A program made the position numbers and the translations under genes. The notes beneath the pieces are model-generated. The model made no database searches. It was not told where the DNA came from and saw only the letters and a program-made list of their open reading frames with translations. A DNA stretch of 64,000 nt from Sulfurimonas sp. GTDB taxonomy: Bacteria > Campylobacterota > Campylobacteria > Campylobacterales > Sulfurimonadaceae. The stretch is from assembly GCA_003978465.1 (NCBI GenBank), contig QNZS01000038.1, forward strand, positions 1 to 64,000, given 5' to 3'. This document shows, one piece after another, positions 26,869 to 33,665 of the stretch. Positions within the stretch are counted from its first letter, which is position 1, and each line of letters opens with the position of its first letter.

Positions 26869-27327
26869 ATGAAAAAATATACCCTAAAAAATGTAATGGA
26901 TGAGCAAGCAGCTCACGATAATATTTCCGAGATGACTCAAAAAAAGATACAAAGTATCCTAAAAAACCAACTCGAGACTGAAGTACTAGAAGAAGAACCA
27001 GGTTATGTGCTCTTTAAGTACTCTAACACAAAAATGGCACTCTACCCTGATGAAGAGTTTAACCGTATGAGAATCATCGCACCGATTACTCAGTACTCTT
27101 GTTTAGCCCCAAAGATAAAAGACTCACTTATGGATGCGAACTTTCACTCTGCTCTTGATTGTAGATATGGTGTGACTGATGATACTTTATATGCTCTATT
27201 TTTACATCCTCTTTCTTCCTTAATCAAGGAAGACTTCATAAGTGCCTTAAAACAGGTTCACAATCTAGCCAAGAGTTTTGGCAAAACATATAGTAGTGCA
27301 CAGATAGCATTTACAAAAAAGAAATAA
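26869..27327 (+). CDS. conserved hypothetical protein with YbjN/secretion-chaperone-like look
   Basis: A 152-residue soluble protein with alternating strands and helices (TEVLEEEPGYVLFKYSNT, FNRMRIIAPIT) and no signal or membrane helix. The layout is vaguely like YbjN or type III secretion chaperone folds, but I cannot confirm this. It has an extended -10 box 13 bases before the ATG and precedes a thioredoxin by ten bases, so the two are probably co-transcribed. Function unknown. Confidence 0.65.
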   Translation: MKKYTLKNVMDEQAAHDNISEMTQKKIQSILKNQLETEVLEEEPGYVLFKYSNTKMALYPDEEFNRMRIIAPITQYSCLAPKIKDSLMDANFHSALDCRYGVTDDTLYALFLHPLSSLIKEDFISALKQVHNLAKSFGKTYSSAQIAFTKKK

Positions 27328-27337
27328 TAAAATAAAA

Positions 27338-27817
27338 ATGAAACATAGTTACTTCGATAAATATTTAAACAAAAGGCCAGTAATAATGGGAACTAAAAAT
27401 GTAGTATGTCCAGAATGTAGTAATGTAAACTCAGTCCAAATGGATGTCAAGACCCATATAGTTGAGTGTTCCCAATGTCAGGGGGATTTAAGTGATCCAT
27501 TTCCATTAGAAGTCACTGACAACAGTTGTATGAAACATATCACAGAGAATGATATAGCTATATTGGTTGACTTTTACTCAACAACTTGTGGACCTTGTAT
27601 GGCGATGTATGATGACTATGAAGATGCAGCTCTCGGCTTTGGCATGAAGGTAAGGTTTCTTAAAATAGATGCAGAGAAACATCAGCTAGTGGCAAAAGAG
27701 TATGGTGTGACAGGACTTCCAACTATTATCGCATTTAAAGGTGGTAAGGAAGTAAACCGTGTCAGTGGACAACTTTCTCAAGTGCAACTCAGTATGTGGG
27801 CTGAGCGTTTAGTTTAA
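27338..27817 (+). CDS. zinc-ribbon thioredoxin (TrxC/thioredoxin-2 type)
   Basis: A 159-residue cytosolic protein in two parts. The N-terminal zinc ribbon has two Cys pairs (CPEC at 24/27 and CSQC at 44/47). The thioredoxin domain has active site CGPC at 84/87 and the cis-proline loop GLPTIIAF. The residue before the active site is Thr (STTCGPC), not the usual Trp. Thioredoxin-2 proteins reduce protein disulfides under oxidative stress, and the ribbon may sense redox state. The start may also be the later ATG (MGTKNVVC). A stem-loop follows the stop. Confidence 0.88.
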   Translation: MKHSYFDKYLNKRPVIMGTKNVVCPECSNVNSVQMDVKTHIVECSQCQGDLSDPFPLEVTDNSCMKHITENDIAILVDFYSTTCGPCMAMYDDYEDAALGFGMKVRFLKIDAEKHQLVAKEYGVTGLPTIIAFKGGKEVNRVSGQLSQVQLSMWAERLV

Positions 27818-27829
27818 CTAGATAGATTT

Positions 27830-27854
27830 AAGTACTTCCATCTTAGAGGTACTT
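27830..27854 (+). terminator. stem-loop after the thioredoxin gene
   Basis: AAGTACTTC pairs with GAGGTACTT (one G-T wobble) around a seven-base loop 13 bases past the stop. A short ATGCTTT follows. It is a plausible but weak terminator. Confidence 0.4.
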
Positions 27855-27923
27855 ATGCTTTAAAAGTCTCTGTATAACGATCTTTATTCCTAATAATAAT
27901 GACAATTAATCCCAAACTTATTG

Positions 27924-28105
27924 TTAATAAAAGCTAGCTATCCCTGCGATAATAGGAAAGATAAATCCGGTATCAGATAAAGCACTGATATATGTACCTA
28001 TATCAGTGCTAGAATTTCCCATTGGGATAAAGTCAAGAAACTTGTTTAAACCAAAAATGACTAACATTAAACCCGCAACAACATGAATACCTAAAAAAAC
28101 TTTTT
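27924..28105 (-). pseudogene. DoxX-like membrane protein remnant
   Basis: Read on the minus strand, a 60-codon frame gives KVFLGIHVVAGLMLVIFGLN, then KFLDFIPM and DTGFIFPIIAGIASF before TAA. The FGLNKF.DFIPM and TGYxFPLIA patterns are the first half of DoxX-type membrane proteins. The start is broken: ATGATG is followed by TAA where a Met-Lys start is expected. The second half (the other two membrane helices) is missing or shifted. It contains a perfect 12-base inverted repeat. Confidence 0.55.
27981..28010. repeat. perfect 12-base inverted repeat
   Basis: AGCACTGATATA and its exact complement TATATCAGTGCT flank a six-base loop (TGTACC). It lies inside the DoxX-like remnant and would form a strong hairpin in DNA or RNA. 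No poly-T follows, so I do not call it a terminator. Confidence 0.6.
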
Positions 28106-28209
28106 ACATCATAGTAGTGAGAGAATAGATAAAGACGCTTAGAGTCTTTAACAACTAAAATACTCTACACTACTCCCATGAACTTCATTCATTTTATTCA
28201 AAAATTCGC

Positions 28210-28215
28210 TATAAT
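28210..28215 (+). promoter_or_regulatory. extended -10 box for the SulP gene
   Basis: TTCGCTATAAT lies 33 bases before the SulP start, and AAAGG serves as ribosome site nine bases before the TTG. Confidence 0.5.
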
Positions 28216-28248
28216 TTTAAAATTATTTTTTCCTAAAGGTATATAGCA

Positions 28249-29784
28249 TTGTTTGATTTAAAAAAATATACAGCAGCAAATATTAAAAACGATATTTTGT
28301 CGGGTTTAGTTGTTGCAGTAGCACTCGTTCCTGAAGCTATCGCATTTAGTTTTATCGCTGAAGTTAGTCCTATTGTTGGTTTATACACTGCATTTATCCT
28401 CGGATTTATTACTGCTATCATAGGTGGTAAACCAGGTATGATTTCAGGAGCGACAGGAAGTGTTGCTGTCGTACTTATCGGACTTACATTAGAAGTAAAC
28501 GGTATGCTGAAGCTTAATGGTTTAGCCGGTGAAGACTTATATATACACCTCCTAAACTATGTTTTACTCGCTACTATTGTTACAGGTCTTATCCAAGTTG
28601 CATTTGGGCTTTTAAAACTTGGTAAATTTATCCGTCTTGTTCCTCAACCTGCCTTATATGGTTTTGTAAATGGCCTTGCTATTGTAATCGCTATGGCACA
28701 GTTTAAATTCTTTGAAGGCCAGGGTAGTATGATGTACATCTTAGTTATTATTACAATGCTTATTATGTATATTCTTCCAAAAATAACAACAGCTATTCCC
28801 TCTGGACTCATTGCAATTGTTGGACTCACACTTGTTGTATATTTCTTCAAGCTTAATACTATTTTAGTAGGTGACCTTGCAGACTTAACAGAGTTTTCAG
28901 GACAACTTCCACATCTAATTATTCCAGAGACACTTTTTAGTCTTGATGCATTGCTTTTAGTTCTTCCTTATGCCGTAATCATGGCTCTTGTAGGGCTTAT
29001 AGAGTCTCTACTTACTCTCTCGGTTTTAGATGAGATGAGTGGAACACGTGGAAGTGCCAATAAAGAGTGTATAGCTCTTGGAACTGGTAATGTTGCTTGT
29101 GGATTTTTCGGTGGTATGGCTGGTTGTGCTATGATTGGACAAAGTATCATTAACTTTACTTCAGGTGGACTTGGGCGCCTCTCATCATTTACAGCAGCAA
29201 TTGGTCTACTCATCTTAGTAGTATCAATGACTGATGTTTTAAACACTATACCTGTTGCTGTTCTAGTAGGAATCATGTTTATGGTGAGCATAGGAACTTT
29301 TGAGTGGTCAAGCTTCTCTCATATGAAACATATGCCTAAAACTGATGCATTTGTAATGGTTACTGTTACTATCATTACTATTTTTGAAGACTTAGCTATT
29401 GCTGTTATCGCCGGTGTTATTATATCGGCCCTTGCATTTGCATGGAAACATGCACGTATCTGGACACAAACACATACTGAAAATGATGGAACAAAGGTTT
29501 ATGAGCTTGATGGTCCACTCTTTTTTGGAAGTGCAACTACTTTTAGCGATAATTTTGACATAGACCTTGACCCTCCAAAAATTGTAATAGACTTTAAAAA
29601 TGCACGAGTTATGGATGCTAGTGGAGTTGAAGCAGTTAATTCTATTATCAAGAAATACGAAGATGCAGGTAAAAATCTTTTACTTCGTCACCTCTCAGCG
29701 GACTGTAAAGCCATCATTAAAAAGGCTGGACCACATTGTAGTTATGAAGAAGATGATCCTACTTACAAAGTGGCTATAAACTAG
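28249..29784 (+). CDS. SulP family inorganic anion transporter
   Basis: A 511-residue SLC26/SulP transporter. The membrane core has the signature VVAVALVPEAIAFSFIAEV near residue 23 and further helices to about residue 390. The cytoplasmic C-terminal STAS domain has VIDFKNARVMDASGVEAV near residue 445. SulP proteins move sulfate, bicarbonate or related anions into the cell. In a chemolithotroph, bicarbonate or sulfate are the obvious candidates, but the sequence does not choose between them. The start is TTG, supported by AAAGG ahead and an N-terminal MFDLKKYT as in relatives. Confidence 0.92.
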   Translation: MFDLKKYTAANIKNDILSGLVVAVALVPEAIAFSFIAEVSPIVGLYTAFILGFITAIIGGKPGMISGATGSVAVVLIGLTLEVNGMLKLNGLAGEDLYIHLLNYVLLATIVTGLIQVAFGLLKLGKFIRLVPQPALYGFVNGLAIVIAMAQFKFFEGQGSMMYILVIITMLIMYILPKITTAIPSGLIAIVGLTLVVYFFKLNTILVGDLADLTEFSGQLPHLIIPETLFSLDALLLVLPYAVIMALVGLIESLLTLSVLDEMSGTRGSANKECIALGTGNVACGFFGGMAGCAMIGQSIINFTSGGLGRLSSFTAAIGLLILVVSMTDVLNTIPVAVLVGIMFMVSIGTFEWSSFSHMKHMPKTDAFVMVTVTIITIFEDLAIAVIAGVIISALAFAWKHARIWTQTHTENDGTKVYELDGPLFFGSATTFSDNFDIDLDPPKIVIDFKNARVMDASGVEAVNSIIKKYEDAGKNLLLRHLSADCKAIIKKAGPHCSYEEDDPTYKVAIN

Positions 29785-29813
29785 TAAGCCACTTCTTTTC
29801 TAACAAATGCGAG

Positions 29814-30428
29814 TTATTCATCGCTCCATTTGTTTAAAGCATGTGAATAATCACAGTAAGGTTTGTTTTTAGAAAAACCGCAACGACATAAGGTATATTT
29901 ACTCTCACAAAAATTATTTGGGAGATCTTTATGTTCACAGCTTACACCCTCTACATTATATGGACCATCCTTTAGTACAGTCACCTTAGGAAACTCTCTT
30001 TTATCAATATGCACTTCATCATTAATACTATACGATAATGCTCCAGATGGACAATTATTGATAGTATTTATAATATTTTCTCCATTACCTCTATCAGGTT
30101 TAATCCAATCTTTTCTCTCACCTGATAAAAAGACTGAAGGTGACCCTTTTACACAAGAAAAAGCACCGGCACATATAGAACGATTAAAGTGTATAGTGAT
30201 GTCTTTACCCTCGTAATCTTCTAGAAGTTCTTTACTTATCTCTCTCTTACTAGTAAAGCCATTTTTTTTATGTGTTCCATCACAAAAAGGCTTTTTAAAT
30301 GAGTCTCCACATCTACAAAGATATACTGTAGATTCACGAAGTATAAGCTCCTCATCTTTGACTAAAAGTGGTTTATCCATTTCTAAAATCAATGGACCAT
30401 CTTCAATTTCTTTAATTCTATTACCCAT
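29814..30428 (-). CDS. CDGSH iron-sulfur protein with two CDGSH boxes and a Fer4_19 domain
   Basis: A 204-residue protein of three parts. A first CDGSH box CRCGDSFKKPFCDGTH uses Cys38, Cys40, Cys49 and His53 to hold a 2Fe-2S cluster. A middle Fer4_19-type segment has ICAGAFSCVKG and NCPSGAL, whose four Cys would hold another cluster. A second box CRCGFSKNKPYCDYSH near the C-terminus has Tyr where Gly is usual. Such proteins take part in redox or iron-sulfur handling in the cytosol. It is monocistronic. Ligands are complete in all three sites. Confidence 0.9.
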   Translation of the reverse strand: MGNRIKEIEDGPLILEMDKPLLVKDEELILRESTVYLCRCGDSFKKPFCDGTHKKNGFTSKREISKELLEDYEGKDITIHFNRSICAGAFSCVKGSPSVFLSGERKDWIKPDRGNGENIINTINNCPSGALSYSINDEVHIDKREFPKVTVLKDGPYNVEGVSCEHKDLPNNFCESKYTLCRCGFSKNKPYCDYSHALNKWSDE

Positions 30429-30540
30429 GTTAATGCTCCTTTTTTATCTCAACTAATTGACTTCTTTATGGTACTCGCTCAGGTTTAATCTTAATACCAC
30501 TGTCTACTTTTATACTCTGACTCTACATTATATATAATGA

Positions 30541-30765
30541 TCATGTCTTCTCATTTCTTTCTAATTCATTATCATCAATGAAGAAAAAAGTATCAACACT
30601 AAAACGGTAAAGTCTCACATGTCCAGGTTTAACCATATTAAGATAGTCACCAACTTCATAACAATATTCACTATTTATTTTTGAAAAGTAGTCTAAGTTG
30701 ATTAAAAATAGTTTACTTTTTTTCTCTTTTAGTTTATCAACTAACTTAGCATTGTTGGGTATACT
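30541..30765 (-). pseudogene. GGDEF (diguanylate cyclase) domain remnant
   Basis: A 74-codon minus-strand frame reads SIPNNAKLVDKLKEKKSKLF followed by LINLDYFSKINSEY and EVGDYLNM. This matches the opening of GGDEF domains, where LTGLPNR..L...L and LxxIDxFKxINDxYGHxVGD are standard. The catalytic GGDEF is degenerate (LYRFSVDTFFF). The frame has no start codon and ends after the half-domain. I infer an inactive leftover of a c-di-GMP signalling gene. Confidence 0.65.
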
Positions 30766-30797
30766 TTAAATTAATGTGTAACTATTGAAACTCACAA

Positions 30798-32267
30798 CTA
30801 TTTACCATAACTCAACATGATAAAATTTTGTGGAATAACTGACTTATATTTTGGCATACTTTGCCCAATATTTGCATTAATATATGTAGGGTCAGCAATA
30901 ATAAATTTTCTATCCCCTACTTTAACACTGTCTCCTTTCATCGGAATGTACAGTGCTGTTGCCATGTGGTCTTTATACTTTACACCAATTACACTTATTT
31001 TAAAAAGTTTTCGTACAAGGTAGGCAAATAAAATAGCTCTATCCTCACAGTCTGATTTATCATAATAGAGTGTTTCATCTGGAAACATTACTTTTTCTCT
31101 AGAGAACTGCTGCTGATCTCTTTCATATTCAAATGCTTTTTGTACAAAATTTAAAACAAAGTTTATTGCATGGCTAGAGTGTGTTTTATTCAAGTATTTT
31201 TTCATATCTGATGCTATTTGATCATAAGCCGTAGAACTCATTGGTGCATTAAAATAAGTCTCATAGTCTGCTTGAGGATAAGTTGCCATAAAGTCGATCA
31301 GGTTTATATCATAAGAAAATGTCGAACTATACACCTTACCAAATTGCTTAAATGAAACTGTTTTACTCTTGAGATTTTTTGTAAAGTTGGGAAGTTCCTC
31401 AAGTGCTAAGTCCAAAGCTTTGTTTGCATTAGGATAGTTTTGTTTATATGTATAAATACTGCCAAGAGAAGATTTTACATAAGAACTTAAGACATAAAAC
31501 TTTTTATCTCCAAAACTATAACTTGGAACAGAATAGATAACTTTTTTACTGTAATGCATAAGTACAACAAATTTATTGCCCAGCCCAATTTTTACTTCAT
31601 ACCCTAGTTTATTAAAAATAAACCATGAATACAATTCTCTACTAGCAGGAGAAGTATAAATAGCATTTGAAATCTGGTCAACAAGTTGATACACTCCCCA
31701 ATCATTTAAATTTAATCTTTTACAAACTTCCTCTATCTCATGTAGAGTCCCCTCATAATCACTTGAAGCCATGCGGTCAAAAAAGTTTACTATACCTCTT
31801 TGACTTTGAGGGTAAAACTGAGCATCACTAATACTATTATCTATATTAAAGCCTAGCTCTTGCCCGAAATAGTCTATAGAAATGTCTCTAGTTTTATCTT
31901 GCATCAGCTTTTGTTTGTTTCGTGTTTTGGTTTGTTTTTTTATTGGTGGGATTTTAATATTAACCTTAGGGCCAATATTTTTTATTTGTATTTCTTTTGC
32001 AGGTCTTATACTTTTTGGTTTTTGTTTCTCATATAAAGGAGGAGATACTTTTGCTATGTACTCTTTCCATACCTCTTTTAAATAAGGAGTAAATTCAATG
32101 TCATTTTTATCACGGTATTTTTCATAAGCGACATTTTCTGTATTTTGAAAATTCTCAAAGCTCCCTCCAAAAAGTGAGCTTGCTAAAAAAATATATACTA
32201 AACTAGAAAGGCCAAATAGCCTGAATTGCTTTAGTTCCCCAACCTTGTTTTGTTGCACGTTCAACAT
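30798..32267 (-). CDS. transglutaminase-like cysteine protease superfamily protein, secreted
   Basis: From the ATG at 32265-32267 this is a 489-residue protein with a signal-like hydrophobic segment (LFGLSSLVYIFLASSLFGG) and then a Lys-rich linker. The C-terminal third has the transglutaminase-like triad: Cys in DKSDCEDRAILFAYL, His in YKDHMATALYI and Asp in IIADPTYI. Family members are proteases or amidases acting outside the cytoplasm. It overlaps the flgH 3' end by 65 bases, so it is translated with flgH. A GTG nine bases after the AAGGGG site is an equally good start. The substrate is unknown. Confidence 0.75.
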   Translation of the reverse strand: MLNVQQNKVGELKQFRLFGLSSLVYIFLASSLFGGSFENFQNTENVAYEKYRDKNDIEFTPYLKEVWKEYIAKVSPPLYEKQKPKSIRPAKEIQIKNIGPKVNIKIPPIKKQTKTRNKQKLMQDKTRDISIDYFGQELGFNIDNSISDAQFYPQSQRGIVNFFDRMASSDYEGTLHEIEEVCKRLNLNDWGVYQLVDQISNAIYTSPASRELYSWFIFNKLGYEVKIGLGNKFVVLMHYSKKVIYSVPSYSFGDKKFYVLSSYVKSSLGSIYTYKQNYPNANKALDLALEELPNFTKNLKSKTVSFKQFGKVYSSTFSYDINLIDFMATYPQADYETYFNAPMSSTAYDQIASDMKKYLNKTHSSHAINFVLNFVQKAFEYERDQQQFSREKVMFPDETLYYDKSDCEDRAILFAYLVRKLFKISVIGVKYKDHMATALYIPMKGDSVKVGDRKFIIADPTYINANIGQSMPKYKSVIPQNFIMLSYGK

Positions 32268-32907
32268 CCCCTTCAGTCTTATAAAGAATCTTTGCTTCAC
32301 TCATTTGTGAAGAGTTAATATTATTATTTTGGTCTATATCATAAGGACGGATTACACCACTTATCTGAATTATTTGCTTTTGATGGTCTATAAGTATTTC
32401 ACGTCTACCCGAGATAAAATAATTTCCATTTTGTAGTATTTTTACTACTCTAGCAGATACTGTAGTCGTAAAACTAGCATCTTTTGTTGCTGATCCCTGC
32501 CCTTGATACCTCAAAGCTGAACCTGCGGTAAATCCAATATCAGAAAAAGTATTTAAAGAGGCTATCGGTGCCCCTGCTTTGCTAAAGACTCCACCACCGA
32601 ATTCTGTTGAATCACTTTCACTAAGTTGTTTAGCACCTATACTTGAACTTGTTGCTGTTTCAGATATTATAACTGTCACTATATCATTTAAGTTCATTGC
32701 TTTACGGTCTGAGAACAGAGGTTTATCCCCTTGTCCAAAGATACTACCCGTAGATGTAAAATCTTTCTTATCTTCACGAGCAGGCATCTGTTCTACATAT
32801 TTAGGTGGTTCAAAATCTAGTTCAGGTTCAGTAAGTCCTGCGGTACAACTACTTAAAGATAGTATAGCAAAAAATAACATAAAATTAGTAAGTAACATTT
32901 TTTTCAT
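32203..32907 (-). CDS. flgH: flagellar L-ring protein FlgH
   Basis: FlgH is the outer-membrane lipoprotein that forms the L-ring around the flagellar rod. The 234-residue protein has a lipoprotein signal ending LSLSSC (Cys21). The conserved body includes LFSDRKAMNLNDIVTVIISE near residue 65 and the C-terminal ISGVIRPYDIDQNN segment, which is diagnostic. The length matches the family. Its end overlaps the transglutaminase-like gene. With fliL in the same window it implies a flagellated cell. Confidence 0.95.
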   Translation of the reverse strand: MKKMLLTNFMLFFAILSLSSCTAGLTEPELDFEPPKYVEQMPAREDKKDFTSTGSIFGQGDKPLFSDRKAMNLNDIVTVIISETATSSSIGAKQLSESDSTEFGGGVFSKAGAPIASLNTFSDIGFTAGSALRYQGQGSATKDASFTTTVSARVVKILQNGNYFISGRREILIDHQKQIIQISGVIRPYDIDQNNNINSSQMSEAKILYKTEGDVERATKQGWGTKAIQAIWPF

Positions 32908-32939
32908 TAATTATATTCCAGAGTATATAGGATTTCTGT

Positions 32940-32945
32940 TATAAT
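32940..32945 (+). promoter_or_regulatory. -10 box upstream of the YqeY-like gene
   Basis: TGTTATAATCC lies 35 bases before the ATG. An AAAGGA ribosome site follows. It faces away from flgH, so the spacer serves divergent genes. Confidence 0.45.
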
Positions 32946-32980
32946 CCTAGCAATTTTAGTTCCAAAAAAGGATTTTAGCG

Positions 32981-33424
32981 ATGTCACTTAGAGAAACAGT
33001 TAATACAGATGTAAAAAATGCAATGAAAGCAAAAGATACAAAAAAACGTGATGCCCTACGTTTACTTATGGCAGCATTTAAACAGATAGAAGTAGATCAA
33101 AGAAAAGAGCTCAGTGATGATGATGTTATCAAAATTATTCAAACACAGGTTAAGCGTAGAAATGATGCTGCGACTCAGTATAAAAATGCAGGTCGTGAAG
33201 ATTTACTTGCAATAGAACTAGGAGAAATAGCATTTTATGAGATCTATCTTCCAGCACAGATAACTGATGATAAACTCTCATCTGCACTTAAAAGTATCAT
33301 AGAAAAAGTTGGAGCATCAACTATGAAAGATATGGGAAAAGTTATGGGAATGGCAAGTAAAGAGTTAGCTGGTAAGGCTGATGGAAAACGCATCAACGAG
33401 TGTGTTAAAACACTTTTAGGTTAA
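32981..33424 (+). CDS. GatB/YqeY domain-containing protein
   Basis: A 147-residue YqeY-type protein, related to the C-terminal tRNA-binding domain of GatB. The pattern starts LRETVNTDVKNAMKAKDTKK, followed by KRRNDAATQYKNAGREDL near residue 65 and the C-terminal MGKVMGMASKELAGKADGK segment, all typical. It may act on or bind tRNA or amide-transfer complexes, but no clear biochemical role is established for the stand-alone family. It converges with the next gene and overlaps its 3' end by four bases. Confidence 0.9.
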   Translation: MSLRETVNTDVKNAMKAKDTKKRDALRLLMAAFKQIEVDQRKELSDDDVIKIIQTQVKRRNDAATQYKNAGREDLLAIELGEIAFYEIYLPAQITDDKLSSALKSIIEKVGASTMKDMGKVMGMASKELAGKADGKRINECVKTLLG

Positions 33425-33657
33425 ACCCAATCTCCAAATACCAATGTAAATTCATTGGTATTTAAATACCAAACTATTAAACCAAATAGCACTACTATAC
33501 GAGAGTACTTATCTTGTACCGGAGCTGGACGATACTGCTCGAGTCCTTGTGAAAAGTGCCCTACTATATCTAAAAAAGCAATCCAAACTTGCCCACCTGC
33601 GGACGATATAAACATCATAAACGTAATAAGTTTAACCATTTCAAAAACACTATCCAT
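33421..33657 (-). CDS. small membrane protein next to MutS7
   Basis: From the ATG at 33655-33657 (AGGAG five bases ahead) this is a 78-residue protein with two membrane segments, one near residues 7-25 and one near 58-70, around a polar loop with PAPVQDKYS. No family is recognised. It starts eight bases after the MutS7 stop on the same strand, so the two are probably co-transcribed. Its 3' codons contain an 11-base inverted repeat. Confidence 0.55.
   Translation of the reverse strand: MDSVFEMVKLITFMMFISSAGGQVWIAFLDIVGHFSQGLEQYRPAPVQDKYSRIVVLFGLIVWYLNTNEFTLVFGDWV
33436..33463. terminator. 11-base inverted repeat between convergent genes
   Basis: AAATACCAATG pairs exactly with CATTGGTATTT around a six-base loop, 12 bases after the YqeY-like stop and within the last codons of the convergent small membrane protein. 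It probably ends transcription from both sides, though there is no long T tract. Confidence 0.5.
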
Positions 33658-33665
33658 ACTTTCTC

